From Funiculus sociatus GB2-C1 (lineage in GTDB: Bacteria > Cyanobacteriota > Cyanobacteriia > Cyanobacteriales > FACHB-T130), in contig NZ_JAMPKJ010000059.1 in the NCBI RefSeq assembly GCF_039962115.1, positions 1 to 35,283 of the forward strand: a stretch of DNA of 35,283 nt. The letters are read 5' to 3'. The notes under the pieces were generated by a model. The model was not told the DNA's origin and searched no databases. It saw only the letters and a list, made by a program, of their open reading frames with translations. Both the position numbers and the translations under genes were made by a program. Shown in pieces: positions 17,801 through 26,128 of this stretch (within the stretch, counting starts at the first letter, position 1; every line of letters starts with the position of its first letter).

Positions 17801-19039
17801 ATTTCTGAACGGGGACGCGCCCGTGCTTTTGTAGAGTTACTGCAACAGCGGTTATCTCCTGAATCATCGGCTCGATCTAAAACTAATTTAAACCCTCCCA
17901 CAATCGCGCAAATCAAAAAAATTGCCAAAGAACAAAATGCCACGCTGATTGAATATTCAATTGTTCCTGAAAAAGATTTCAAAGTACAAGGTAAACTCAG
18001 AGGGAAGTCCTCTGAACTCTTTATTTGGGTAGTTCAGCCTACAGGTAAAGTGGCGTTTCGTTCAGTTGACCTTAAACAGCTACGGCGGCAAAAAAATTCG
18101 TTTGAAGATTTGCTTGCTAACAGCCGTATTTTACACGGCCCTAATCTTCGGCAAGGAGACGCTGCTAGAGAGAAACTTCATCAAGTGCTGATTCAGCCGA
18201 TTGCTGAATTCCTGCCCAAAGATGCAAATTCCCACGTAATATTTATTCCGCAAGGCGAGCTTTTCCTGCTGCCTTTCCCGGCGCTAAAAGGCCCCAATGG
18301 CAAATACTTAGTCGAGCAACACACAATCCTAACAGCTCCATCTATTGAGGTGCTAGACTTAACGCGCCAGCAACAGCAACGTATAGAAACGTTGCATAGA
18401 ACGTCTCAACATAGCAAAGATGTGCTAGTGGTGGGCAATCCGACAATGCCGACAATGCCCGCAAAACAGCCAGGGCAAACGCCTCAGCAACTAGACCCAT
18501 TACCGGGTGCCGAACAGGAAGCACAGACGATTGCTAAACTTTTGAACACCACGGCGATTATTGGGGACAAGGCAACGAAGGTTAATATTGTGCCGCAGAT
18601 GTCTAAGGCGCGGCTGATTCATCTAGCAACGCACGGATTACTTGATGATATTCAAGAATTAGGCGTTCCTGGCGCGATCGCTCTAGCTCCATCAAAGAAT
18701 GATAATGGATTCCTCACTTCTGGAGAAATCTTTGACTTGAAGCTAAATGCTGAACTTGTGGTATTGAGTGCCTGTAATACGGGACGCGGTGAAATTACCG
18801 GAGATGGTGTCATCGGGCTATCGCGATCGCTGATTTCAGCAGGAGTACCCAGCGCGATCGTATCCTTGTGGGCGGTGCCTGATGAGCCGACTAACCTTCT
18901 AATGACAGAATTTTATCGAACTCTGCAAACAAACCCTAATAAAGCCCAAGCATTGCGAAGCGCAATGTTAGCAACGATGAAAGAGTATCCAGAACCGTTA
19001 GATTGGGCAGCATTTACCCTAATTGGGGAAGCCCAGTAG
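14828..19039 (+). CDS. Secreted TPS domain - TPR - CHAT protease-like protein
   Basis: 1403 residues. Signal peptide (about 1-28, VQAQ); filamentous-haemagglutinin/TPS domain (about 30-265, with NLFLMNPAGIVFSAGSSLNVPASF), the export signal used by TpsB outer-membrane pores; beta-helical extension to about 430 (IVWADKTTEFSG, GGFVEVSGK); a low-complexity linker with ten GTN(P/S)VT hexapeptides (452-511); about eight TPRs (roughly 638-960); and a C-terminal CHAT domain (about 1020-1403). The CHAT His-Cys pair is His1269 (HLATHG) and Cys1316 (LSACNTG), so a caspase-like peptidase fold looks intact. No TpsB partner is in the window. It probably acts at the cell surface or outside the cell. Confidence 0.93.
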   Translation: MNNSGKSLRCLLVVFPLLGVISSKSVQAQTTIVPAADGTGTDVVQNSERFDISGGQKSGANLFHSFEKFGLNSNQIANFLSQPGIENILGRVVGGDASIINGLIQVTNGKSNLFLMNPAGIVFSAGSSLNVPASFTATTATSIGIGSHWFNALGDNNYAALTGNPNAFAFAVSQPGAIVNAGNLSVTQGKNLTLLGGTVVSTGQLKAPGGNITVAAVPGESILRITQQGLLLGLEIQPLATTDTQPGNWTLPIPTLPQLLTGGGAGNATKLTVNSNGQVILRGSGIQINGDAGTTIVSGTIDASNKASGAAGGTVEVLGNKVALVEQAQIDVSGDGKGGTSLIGGDYQGKGEVPNATQTFVGKDATIKADAISNGNGGRVIVWADKTTEFSGNISSNGGTNSGKGGFVEVSGKKNLAFVPSAGTGGSTGNISVQDRPFIPIITEPEPATNPGTNPVTGTNSVTGTNSVTGNNSVTGTNPVTGTNPVTGTNPVTGTNPVTDTNSVTGTNPVIVTVSVTATNPVTVTTNTGATDTATDKADRATTIQLISLSDGISASRGSDSNNILVVDDSLKNRPNAPHADRVTRNSDGRLKLSTAETSTVCAAQLQQRSQNLQLLVRRCLQEQPAAQVAAAQDSPKLAAYRLLQQGFEQYQPNKVESAIQSWQQALRIYQELKDVPGEVAARGVLGAASLVQENYREAIALLQPFLTMGRENGNSSDRGQALSNLGIAYKALGNYANAIASHQQALAIMQETKDRQGEGQVLVNLGNTYEALGEYDKAIKSYQQSLTIVRGIKDRSGEGIALGNLGAIYANLGKHDEAVKSYEQSLAIARKINHKEGQASSLNNLGFAYQVQGDHVKALGYYEQSLAIALTTSDRKLQQKALGNLGIAYEDSGDYAKAIEHHEKSLEIARSLGDRRSEGIALNNLGHTLFTSGKLPQAEKKLRDAVEVLESLRPGLNDIHNVSLFDTQVLTYSLLQQILIAQKKEDSALEISERGRARAFVELLQQRLSPESSARSKTNLNPPTIAQIKKIAKEQNATLIEYSIVPEKDFKVQGKLRGKSSELFIWVVQPTGKVAFRSVDLKQLRRQKNSFEDLLANSRILHGPNLRQGDAAREKLHQVLIQPIAEFLPKDANSHVIFIPQGELFLLPFPALKGPNGKYLVEQHTILTAPSIEVLDLTRQQQQRIETLHRTSQHSKDVLVVGNPTMPTMPAKQPGQTPQQLDPLPGAEQEAQTIAKLLNTTAIIGDKATKVNIVPQMSKARLIHLATHGLLDDIQELGVPGAIALAPSKNDNGFLTSGEIFDLKLNAELVVLSACNTGRGEITGDGVIGLSRSLISAGVPSAIVSLWAVPDEPTNLLMTEFYRTLQTNPNKAQALRSAMLATMKEYPEPLDWAAFTLIGEAQ
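16181..16360 (+). repeat. In-frame 18-bp minisatellite, ten units
   Basis: Ten tandem 18-bp copies, consensus GGTACTAATCCTGTTACT, encode GTNPVT with variants GTNSVT, GNNSVT, DTNSVT and GTNPVI. Four identical central units (16253-16324) suggest recent expansion. It forms a Thr/Asn-rich linker between the TPS/beta-helix part and the TPR-CHAT part, and its length is likely to vary among strains. Confidence 0.95.
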
Positions 19040-19077
19040 AAACAACGGTTAAAAAATAAAATATAAACAATTCCCCC

Positions 19078-19380
19078 ATGTCATCTTGGCGAGAAATTAG
19101 GCAACAAGCATTGCAAAGAGATCACCGCACCTGCCAAGTTTGCGGCAAAGAACACAGCGGACAAGTTCATCACATTATCCCTAAAAGCAAAGGTGGAACT
19201 GATGACTTGTGTAATTTGATAACACTTTGCGGCAGATGTCACATGGTAATTAGTCCAGTTCACGAATGGCTGATAACAAAGCTTTGGAAAATTCCGGCTG
19301 AGGAAATTAGTGGAGTAAGCCAACAGGTGCAAAATCGGATCGACGAAATAATAGAGGCTAGGGAGCAAAAACTGGGATAG
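19078..19380 (+). CDS. HNH endonuclease
   Basis: 100 residues. The beta-beta-alpha-metal fold is visible: zinc-type pairs CQVCG and CGRCH, with the catalytic/metal segment VHHIIPKSKGGTDDLCNLITLC between them (HH, N and H residues). N-terminal WREIRQQALQRDHRTC is typical of free-standing McrA-like HNH proteins. It would nick or cut DNA. No methylase or toxin-antitoxin partner is adjacent. It begins 38 bp after the CHAT gene, so it may be co-transcribed, though a link is not proven. Confidence 0.88.
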   Translation: MSSWREIRQQALQRDHRTCQVCGKEHSGQVHHIIPKSKGGTDDLCNLITLCGRCHMVISPVHEWLITKLWKIPAEEISGVSQQVQNRIDEIIEAREQKLG

Positions 19381-19470
19381 AAATCTGGGAGTGAGGTTTA
19401 CCAGCCCTGCCAAATTGAGAGACACTGATAGGATCGAGAAGGATTCATAAATTTTAATACTTATCCACTC

Positions 19471-19953
19471 ATGACTCTGGGCAACCTGCGCGACCTTTAT
19501 CAACAGGTCATTCTCGAACACTACAAGAAGCCACGGCACAAAGGCAAAACTAATCCGGTGCATCGGTATCAGAAAGGACATAATCCTTCCTGTGGCGATA
19601 CGATTGAGCTGACGTTGCATCTGAACGATGCAGGCAACGCCATAGAAGAAGTAAAGTTTGAAGGAGAAGGCTGCGCGATCGCTATGGCTTCTGCTGACTT
19701 GATGGCGGATGCCTTACGAGGAAAGAGTGTAGGCGAAGCGCTGGAAATGGTTGAACGCTTCCAAAACATGATGAAGGGGCAAGCTGAGTTTCCTAAAGAA
19801 CAGCGAAAGCTAAACGTCATGCAAGGCGTTTCTCAGTTCCCAGTCAGAATCAAATGCGCTAACCTTACCTGGCATACTTTAAAAGCTGCCCTGGAATTGC
19901 CCAATGGCAATTCAGGGAATGGCTTTATCAGTAATGAAAAAGAAGACGCTTGA
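19471..19953 (+). CDS. sufU: SufU/IscU-type iron-sulfur scaffold protein
   Basis: 160 residues. An IscU/NifU-N-like fold for assembling Fe-S clusters with a cysteine desulfurase. The three ligand cysteines are present: Cys41 (NPSCGD, with Asp43), Cys68 (GEGCAIA) and Cys129 (RIKCANLTW). The insert of about 20 residues (FQNMMKGQAEFPKEQRKL) distinguishes SufU from IscU; SufU members can act as zinc-dependent sulfur-transfer proteins for SufS. The desulfurase is not adjacent. The stop is six bases before the Ycf51 start, so the two are probably translated from one message. Confidence 0.93.
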   Translation: MTLGNLRDLYQQVILEHYKKPRHKGKTNPVHRYQKGHNPSCGDTIELTLHLNDAGNAIEEVKFEGEGCAIAMASADLMADALRGKSVGEALEMVERFQNMMKGQAEFPKEQRKLNVMQGVSQFPVRIKCANLTWHTLKAALELPNGNSGNGFISNEKEDA

Positions 19954-19959
19954 TCTGCC

Positions 19960-20478
19960 ATGATAACGACTGCTGCTTTTTTAAACTATGCCAAGTGGGC
20001 GGGTATCCTCACCCTAGCCTGCGGTGTCTTGGCAGGATTGGGGTTTATTTTGCAATGGGGTATCCGGTTTCGCCTCGTGGGTATCACTGGCTTTATGGGC
20101 GTACTGACTGGTGGTTTGTTTGCCTTGGGTTTGGTGCCGTTAACCCACGCGGTAGTTCCGGGTGCGGTGCGCTATAAGCTGGTTTATGACACTGGGGGCG
20201 CGCAGACAGTAATCAAGGTTCCCCCGGAAATTACCGAAACACAATTGGACGCAACCCTGCGTCAAGCCGCCGCCAACTTGTTTTCTTATGGTCGTTTAGG
20301 TCAGATAAACAACCAACTCACTATTCGCGCACGCACCGTCATCCACCCAGAAGCAGGAGTTTCTAAACCGCTTTACTTGGGTGAGGTGAAGCGGAGTCTC
20401 GTCACCCGCGATGATGACCAGTTGGCTATTAAAGTTTATCCGGAAAATATCGCCCAACTGCCAAAACCCAACGCTTGA
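19960..20478 (+). CDS. Ycf51 family protein (DUF2518)
   Basis: 172 residues. Two N-terminal membrane segments (about 10-35 and 42-65: GILTLACGVLAGLGF; GITGFMGVLTGGLFALGL) are followed by a soluble domain with conserved PPEITETQLDATLRQAA, FSYGRLG, RARTVIHPEAGVS and PLYLGEVKRSLV. It matches Ycf51/DUF2518 proteins of cyanobacteria and some red-algal plastids; function unknown. It is coupled to sufU by a six-base gap and followed by a strong terminator hairpin. Confidence 0.9.
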   Translation: MITTAAFLNYAKWAGILTLACGVLAGLGFILQWGIRFRLVGITGFMGVLTGGLFALGLVPLTHAVVPGAVRYKLVYDTGGAQTVIKVPPEITETQLDATLRQAAANLFSYGRLGQINNQLTIRARTVIHPEAGVSKPLYLGEVKRSLVTRDDDQLAIKVYPENIAQLPKPNA

Positions 20479-20498
20479 GCGTTTGTCATTATGAAATC

Positions 20499-20535
20499 GA
20501 GGCGGTTGCTTCCAGTATCAGGAAGCAACCGCCTC
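20499..20535 (+). terminator. Hairpin terminator after Ycf51
   Basis: A perfect 15-bp stem GAGGCGGTTGCTTCC (20499-20513) and complement (20521-20535) around a 7-nt loop, 20 bp after the stop codon. The tail CAGAAAATTCTATTT is only weakly U-rich. Confidence 0.75.
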
Positions 20536-20618
20536 CAGAAAATTCTATTTATTCGCTGTAAATTTTTTTCAGAAAAATCTTGAGAGATACCCCTATTTAG
20601 AATAAAATAGTTCGTTCT

Positions 20619-21761
20619 ATGCCCAACCAATCTTTGCCAGATTTGTCTACTCAAACCGCTACTTCGTTGTTTTCACTCTGTGTGGCTCCCGGTCGGGTGC
20701 TGCGGGGTCAGAAAGCGCTCTCGCAAGCGGGAGAAGCGATCGCGTGTTTGGGGCATCGTCCCTTAATTGTGGGAGGCGATCGCACCCTTGCCGTCACACT
20801 GCCCCAATTGCAAGCCGTTCTAGAGCAATCAAGCTTTGCCACAGCATCTTATAGCCCAGATTGTAGCGAAGCCAGCTTGAGATCTCTGCGACAAGCAGCC
20901 ACAGATTCTCAAGCCGATCTGATTATCGGCATCGGCGGCGGAAAAGCATTAGATACCGCCAAATTACTCGCTTATCAGTGCGGGTTGCCAGTAGTCACGA
21001 TTCCTACCTCAGCAGCTACCTGCGCTGCTTGGACAGCCCTATCCAACGTTTATTCTGACACCGGAGCTTTTCTGTACGATGTCAGCCTCGACCGCTGTCC
21101 AGATTTGCTGGTGCTGGATTACGATTTGATTCAGACTGCGCCGCAACGCACCCTGGTAGCTGGTATTGGCGACGCTTTGGCAAAGTGGTACGAAGCTTCT
21201 GTGAGTAGTGGTCATTCTGAGCAAAGTTTGCTAATTGCCGCAGTCCAACAAGCGAGAGTCTTGCGGGATATCTTGTTTCAAAAGAGTGCGGCCGCTCTCC
21301 TTGAACCAGGTAGTGAAGTCTGGAGGGATGTTGTCGATGCCACAATTTTACTAGCTGGGGTAATTGGTGGATTGGGCGGCGCTCAGTGTCGTACAGTGGC
21401 GGCTCATGCAGTACACAATGGTTTGACTCACATCCCAGCAGCTCATGGTGCCATACATGGGGAAAAAGTCGCTTATGGTATTCTCGCACAGCTGCGTTTG
21501 GAAGAAATGGTACAAGGCAACCAATTAGCTGCTACAGCCAGACAACAGTTATTAAAGTTTTACGCTGAGATTGGACTTCCTCAAACTTTGGAGGATCTGG
21601 GTTTGGGTGACATCACTTTAGCTCAGTTGCGGCAAGCGGCTGAAATTGCCTGCGCTGCTAATTCTGATATCCATCGGCTACCCTTTAAGGTTGTGCCTGA
21701 CGAACTGATGGCGGCAATGGTTTCTACGACAATTGGTCATTTGTCAATAGCTAATGGCTAA
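20619..21761 (+). CDS. Iron-containing alcohol dehydrogenase family (glycerol-dehydrogenase-like)
   Basis: 380 residues. N-terminal nucleotide-binding half with GIGGGKALDTAKLLA (dinucleotide/phosphate loop) and VVTIPTSAATCAAWTALS. The C-terminal helical half has metal ligands: Asp in GIGDALAKWYEA, His in AAHAVHNGL and His in AIHGEKVAYG. This pattern is the GldA branch of the iron/zinc-dependent dehydrogenases, which oxidise polyols such as glycerol with NAD. The true substrate is unknown; many cyanobacterial copies are uncharacterised. It has its own start 83 bp after the Ycf51 terminator. Confidence 0.88.
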   Translation: MPNQSLPDLSTQTATSLFSLCVAPGRVLRGQKALSQAGEAIACLGHRPLIVGGDRTLAVTLPQLQAVLEQSSFATASYSPDCSEASLRSLRQAATDSQADLIIGIGGGKALDTAKLLAYQCGLPVVTIPTSAATCAAWTALSNVYSDTGAFLYDVSLDRCPDLLVLDYDLIQTAPQRTLVAGIGDALAKWYEASVSSGHSEQSLLIAAVQQARVLRDILFQKSAAALLEPGSEVWRDVVDATILLAGVIGGLGGAQCRTVAAHAVHNGLTHIPAAHGAIHGEKVAYGILAQLRLEEMVQGNQLAATARQQLLKFYAEIGLPQTLEDLGLGDITLAQLRQAAEIACAANSDIHRLPFKVVPDELMAAMVSTTIGHLSIANG

Positions 21762-21895
21762 TGGCTGGCGATTAATTAGCTATCTTTTAAAAATGTTTTG
21801 ATTGAGTTACGAGGTGGCATTTCATGTTCCAATTCCTAATAAGGATTTAGAGCGCTGCCCCGCTGAAAATATACACCAGTTTACGGATAGGTCTG

Positions 21896-23083
21896 ATGAC
21901 GTTAGATTGGATTAGCCCAGCCGACAGGCTGCAAGCCCTGCCGCCCTATGTATTTGCCCGCCTGGATGAACTGAAAGCTAGGGCGCGGGAGCAGGGGTTG
22001 GATTTAATTGATTTGGGAATGGGGAATCCAGATGGGCCTGCGCCGCAGCCAGTGATAGAGGCAGCGATCGCAGCTTTGCACAACCCCGCAAATCACGGCT
22101 ATCCCCCGTTTGAAGGTACTAGCAGTTTCCGTCGCGCTATCACTAACTGGTATCGTCGTCGTTATGATGTTGACCTCGATCCGGATAGCGAAGCTTTGCC
22201 GCTATTGGGTTCTAAGGAAGGGTTGACTCATTTGGCGCTTGCTTATATCAATCCGGGAGATTTGGTTTTAGTACCTTCTCCGGCTTATCCGGCTCATTTT
22301 CGGGGGCCAGCGATCGCAGGCGGCAAAATTCACCAGCTGATTTTAAAACCAGAAAATGACTGGGTAATCGATATCGGTGCGATTCCAGATTCTGTAGCAG
22401 AACAAGCTAAGATTCTCTATTTCAATTATCCCAGTAACCCCACTGGCGCAACAGCACCCCGTGAATTTTTCAAAGATATTGTTGCCTTTGCTAAAAAGTA
22501 CAAAATTTTACTCGTGCATGACTTGTGCTATGCAGAGTTAGCCTTTGATGGTTATCAGCCGACTAGCTTGTTAGAAATTCCCGGGGGCAAAGATATCGGT
22601 GTCGAGTTTCACACCATGTCAAAAACTTATAACATGGCTGGCTGGCGCGTGGGTTTTGTGGTGGGAAATAGACATATTATTCAAGGCTTGCGGACGCTGA
22701 AAACTAATCTGGATTATGGCATTTTTGCCGCTTTGCAAACTGCTGCCCAAACAGCGTTGGAATTGCCAGATGAATATGTGAATCAGGTATGCGATCGCTA
22801 TCGTCGTCGCCGCGATTTTCTAATTCAAGGTTTGGGCGAATTGGGTTGGAATATTCCCAAACCAAAAGCCACAATGTATCTCTGGGTTCCATGTCCGGTG
22901 GGAATGGGTTCCACAGATTTTGCCTTGTCAGTGTTGCAGCAAACTGGTGTGGTTGTAACGCCGGGGAATGCTTTTGGGGCTGGGGGTGAAGGTTACGTGC
23001 GAGTAAGTTTGATTGCGGAATGCGATCGCTTGGGTGAAGCCTTGCGCCGCTTTAAAGAAGCGAATATCCGCTATCAGCCGTAA
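21896..23083 (+). CDS. Class I/II PLP-dependent aminotransferase (aspartate/LL-DAP type)
   Basis: 395 residues, full length. PLP lysine Lys243 in HTMSKTYNMAGWRVGF; NYPSNPTGA (Asn/cofactor contact), VHDLCYAELAFDGY (Asp and Tyr), and the C-terminal arginine in YVRVSLIAECDR that binds the substrate carboxylate. The start MTLDWISPADRLQALPPYVFARLDELKA is typical of the cyanobacterial branch annotated as aspartate aminotransferase or LL-diaminopimelate aminotransferase. It transfers amino groups to 2-oxoglutarate; exact specificity cannot be read from sequence. It is convergent with the guanidine transporter genes. Confidence 0.9.
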   Translation: MTLDWISPADRLQALPPYVFARLDELKARAREQGLDLIDLGMGNPDGPAPQPVIEAAIAALHNPANHGYPPFEGTSSFRRAITNWYRRRYDVDLDPDSEALPLLGSKEGLTHLALAYINPGDLVLVPSPAYPAHFRGPAIAGGKIHQLILKPENDWVIDIGAIPDSVAEQAKILYFNYPSNPTGATAPREFFKDIVAFAKKYKILLVHDLCYAELAFDGYQPTSLLEIPGGKDIGVEFHTMSKTYNMAGWRVGFVVGNRHIIQGLRTLKTNLDYGIFAALQTAAQTALELPDEYVNQVCDRYRRRRDFLIQGLGELGWNIPKPKATMYLWVPCPVGMGSTDFALSVLQQTGVVVTPGNAFGAGGEGYVRVSLIAECDRLGEALRRFKEANIRYQP

Positions 23084-23112
23084 ATCATCTCCGGTTAGCA
23101 CTCAATAAATTG

Positions 23113-23150
23113 AATTACCTGTAGGCGAGACGACCGCCCTACAGGTAATT
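23113..23150. terminator. Bidirectional terminator between convergent genes
   Basis: AATTACCTGTAGG (23113-23125) pairs perfectly over 13 bp with 23138-23150 around a 12-nt loop, midway between the aminotransferase stop (plus) and the ATPase stop (minus). It probably ends both transcripts, including the guanidine operon. Confidence 0.75.
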
Positions 23151-23177
23151 GCGTGTTTAATTGAACTGTATAGATAT

Positions 23178-23948
23178 CTATGCAGCCACCGCCTCCAAGG
23201 AATTTCTCCGCAGCAAGTTCATCAATTCATCCTTGTAATCGTGGAAAATAGAGTGGCGCTTCACAGCATGGGTGCGATTGGGCAATTCGATGGGGATTTC
23301 TTTGCTCACCGTACCGGGACGCGCACTCAGGGCGTAGATTCGGTTAGAAAGGAAAACTGCCTCTTCTACATCATGGGTGATCATGAAAACCGTGAGACGA
23401 TTGCGTTCCCAAAGTTCCAGCATAAACTGTTGCATAGATTCTTTAGTGTGAATGTCCAATGCACCAAAAGGTTCATCCATCAACAGCACTTTAGGTTCCG
23501 AAGCAAGGGCGCGGGCGATGGCTACTCGTTGCTTCATTCCGCCGGATAGCTCTTTGGGCAGCGATCTAGCAAATTCCGTCAACCCGACTATATTCAGATA
23601 GTAACTGGCGCGATCGCGTCGTTCCTTTTTTGATATTCCCTGAAGTTTTAGTCCAAATTCTGTATTTTCCTGCACGTTCATCCAGGGGTAAAGCGTGTAG
23701 TGCTGAAACACCATCCCCCGATCCGGCCCTGGCCCAGCGACGCGCACACCATCAATCTTAACTTCCCCTGTTGTGGGGGTATCCAGTCCGGCAATCTGCC
23801 GTAGCAGCGTGGACTTACCAGATCCAGATGCTCCCACAGAACAAATAAATTCGCCTTCCTTAATCGTCATATTAATGTCCTTGAGGACAACTAAATTTCC
23901 CTGTTTTGTATTAAAGTGCTTGTGCAGATTATTGATTTGCAAGTACAT
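23178..23948 (-). CDS. ABC transporter ATPase, guanidine operon (NrtD/SsuB/TauB-like)
   Basis: 256 residues. Walker A GASGSGKST (39-47), Q-loop FQHYTLYPW, signature LSGGM (134-138), Walker B LLMDEP (155-160, catalytic Glu159) and the switch His in MITHDVEEA. It belongs to the nitrate/sulfonate/taurine subfamily. It is the last gene of the guanidine operon, 65 bp after the permease. The gene order hydrolase - hypA-like - hypB-like - binding protein - permease - ATPase equals, as I recall, sll1077 to sll1082 of Synechocystis 6803, so guanidine is the inferred substrate. Homology alone would suggest nitrate or taurine. Confidence 0.93.
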   Translation of the reverse strand: MYLQINNLHKHFNTKQGNLVVLKDINMTIKEGEFICSVGASGSGKSTLLRQIAGLDTPTTGEVKIDGVRVAGPGPDRGMVFQHYTLYPWMNVQENTEFGLKLQGISKKERRDRASYYLNIVGLTEFARSLPKELSGGMKQRVAIARALASEPKVLLMDEPFGALDIHTKESMQQFMLELWERNRLTVFMITHDVEEAVFLSNRIYALSARPGTVSKEIPIELPNRTHAVKRHSIFHDYKDELMNLLRRNSLEAVAA

Positions 23949-24013
23949 AACTTTAAAACCTCTAAATTGTTAAATGGATATTTAGGAACGACACACGCTG
24001 ATAAGTCGGAAAT

Positions 24014-24859
24014 CTATCGTTTTTGGCTTGCCCACTTACAAGAAACCCGCATTAGGTACTGGAATAACAGGTCGAATGACAGCCCGATAACCCCGATTAC
24101 AATTAGCCCGACAAAAATCTCATCAGTGTTGAGAAACCTACCAGCAACGCTGATCCGACGGCCCAACCCCTCCGTTGCGGCAATCAATTCTGAGACAATC
24201 ACCAATTGCCAAGCCGCTGCCAAGTTAATTCGACAGGCATCCATGATTCCGGGCAAGACGTGCGGAAAAATTACCTGAAACAACGTCTGCCAACGGTTCC
24301 CCCCCAGCGTGTAGGTAGCTTCAATCAATTCTTTAGGCACGAATTTCACAGTATCCATCACCATCAGGGAATTGAAGAAAAAGACACCGATGAAGATCAG
24401 GGTAATTTTCGGTGCTTCCCCGATGCCTAGGTAGAGGATGAAAAGAGGAATGAAAGCCGGCGCAGGCATATAGCGCATCAACCCGAACAGCGGTTCCAGT
24501 AATGCCCGAATACTGGGAAAACTGCCCATCAGGACTCCAACGGGGATGGAAAAAATTGCCGCCAGCAAAAACCCAACACCAACCCGCCACAAGCTAGCCA
24601 CTGTGTCTTTGAGGAGTTCGCGGGTACTCCACAGCCGTCCAAATGCCGCCATAACTTGGGCAGGAGAGGGCAAAAATTTGGGATCGATGTTCCCGAACAT
24701 TGTCACCAGCCACCACAGTAGTAGGGGTAGTGCAATGGAAGTGGCGATCAATGCTGTATTCAGAGGTTTGGGAATGTCTTCGCCAATGCGCCAGAAAACC
24801 GTGGAAGGCAACATTTTTGATTCGGTGGAAGACTCGTGCGATTTAGGGCTTTGACTCAT
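24014..24859 (-). CDS. ABC transporter permease, guanidine operon
   Basis: 281 residues with about six membrane segments of the BPD_transp_1 fold. The EAA loop is visible (ELIEATYTLGGNRWQTLFQVIFPHVLPGI), which couples to the ATPase. A strong GGAGGAATTT site precedes the ATG. The family (NrtB/SsuC/TauC) imports small anions and organic nitrogen or sulfur compounds; the riboswitch and hydrolase in the same operon point to guanidinium. A 174-bp gap separates it from the binding protein, enough for an internal promoter or processing site, though none is evident. Confidence 0.92.
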   Translation of the reverse strand: MSQSPKSHESSTESKMLPSTVFWRIGEDIPKPLNTALIATSIALPLLLWWLVTMFGNIDPKFLPSPAQVMAAFGRLWSTRELLKDTVASLWRVGVGFLLAAIFSIPVGVLMGSFPSIRALLEPLFGLMRYMPAPAFIPLFILYLGIGEAPKITLIFIGVFFFNSLMVMDTVKFVPKELIEATYTLGGNRWQTLFQVIFPHVLPGIMDACRINLAAAWQLVIVSELIAATEGLGRRISVAGRFLNTDEIFVGLIVIGVIGLSFDLLFQYLMRVSCKWASQKR

Positions 24860-25033
24860 AAATTCCTCCGTGGCAATCCTCGACCCAGTTGTGACTACCT
24901 TTTAAACGAACCGCACAGGCAAGAGAGGGCGCAAAGAGGAGGAAAGGCAAAAGTTCATAAAGTTAGGATTGCTAGAGGATTTTGAAGGAGTTTTCAGGGT
25001 TATGTAGTTTGACTACCAAGAACTGCCGGATAC

Positions 25034-26095
25034 CTATGCTTTCATGGTTTTTTGGGCATAGGCCTTGATGAAGCGGTCATCGAATAGCTTTCTGAGGTCT
25101 GGTTGTGTCTTCGCTAGACCCACTTCTTCCAAAAATTTAGTCATTTCCTGAGATGCAAACATCAGGGAGGTCATATCGTTGCCCGGTTGAAAGGCTTTCA
25201 GGTTATCCTCCACTGAGAAGATCCTGGTGCCTTGGGCGTACTCTTTGTATTCGTCAACGCTGACTCCCGCCCGATTTGCCATGATTGCGATCGCTTTGTC
25301 TGGGTTTTTCTTCATGTAGTCCAGGGTGGCAAACCAAGCATCGACCAATGCCTGTACTCGTTCTGGGTGTTCGTCTGCAAATTTGTGAGTGACTACCAAA
25401 TGGTCGGGAATTGCCCCTGGAAAGTCTTTGGAACTGAAAAGTTCCTTACTGCCTGCGAGTTTCAGCGCTTGGGTTGTGAAGGGAGCAAATACTGCTACCG
25501 CATCAACTTGTCCGCCTACGAATGCTGATGCTGCTTTCCCTGTTTCCAGAGGGACGAATTCAATATCTTTCTGAGTTAAGCCTGCTTTCCTCAGTCCCAG
25601 CAGCAGGAGGAAGTGATCGACGGCACCTTCTTCAGCTGCGACTTTTTTGCCCTTCAGGTCGGCAATGGAGTTGATGCCTCCCCGGACGATTACCTTGTCA
25701 TTGCCTGTGGAGTTGTCGTTCACTAGCACTACAACCTGATCTGCGCCCCCCGATACCGCGCTAAGGGTATCGTTTAGGGTTTGGCTATTAGCATCGATTT
25801 GCTCTGCACTCAAGGTGTTGATGGATTCCAAATAGCCATCAAACCATTTCAGCTCCACTCCCACCTGCTTAGCATCGAATATCTTCTGGTCGTAGGCAAT
25901 CTGCCAGGGAAACCAGCCGGGCCATGCACTGAATCCCAAACGCGCCACACCTGCATTCTCTGAGTCAGCCGCCACTGCGGAGGAAGTAGTATCGGTAGTG
26001 GTGGTAATGTAAACTGCGGGATTAGTGCAACCCACGGCAAGACTTAAACTAATTAAAAAGAGAGCAAAACAGGACAGTAGCGATCGCCTTTTCAT
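25034..26095 (-). CDS. ABC transporter substrate-binding lipoprotein, guanidine operon
   Basis: 353 residues. Lipoprotein signal: KRR start, hydrophobic core, lipobox-like LAVGC (Cys23), then a Thr/Ser-rich tether. The body is an NMT1/SsuA-like two-lobed binding protein: ARLGFSAWPGWFPWQIAYDQKIF, GINSIADLKGKKVAAEEGAVDHF, GGQVDAVAVFAPFT. GGGAGA-type ribosome-binding site before the ATG. It would capture the substrate (inferred guanidine) in the periplasm for the permease/ATPase downstream. It follows the hypB-like gene by 33 bp. Confidence 0.92.
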   Translation of the reverse strand: MKRRSLLSCFALFLISLSLAVGCTNPAVYITTTTDTTSSAVAADSENAGVARLGFSAWPGWFPWQIAYDQKIFDAKQVGVELKWFDGYLESINTLSAEQIDANSQTLNDTLSAVSGGADQVVVLVNDNSTGNDKVIVRGGINSIADLKGKKVAAEEGAVDHFLLLLGLRKAGLTQKDIEFVPLETGKAASAFVGGQVDAVAVFAPFTTQALKLAGSKELFSSKDFPGAIPDHLVVTHKFADEHPERVQALVDAWFATLDYMKKNPDKAIAIMANRAGVSVDEYKEYAQGTRIFSVEDNLKAFQPGNDMTSLMFASQEMTKFLEEVGLAKTQPDLRKLFDDRFIKAYAQKTMKA

Positions 26096-26128
26096 GAGAA
26101 TCTCCCTTTTTCCTACTCTCGCTTCTTC

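Noticed and set aside
23178-26095. Nitrate/sulfonate/taurine transporter
   Set aside because: Family homology allows it, but operon position behind a guanidine riboswitch makes guanidine the better guess. Not strictly excluded.
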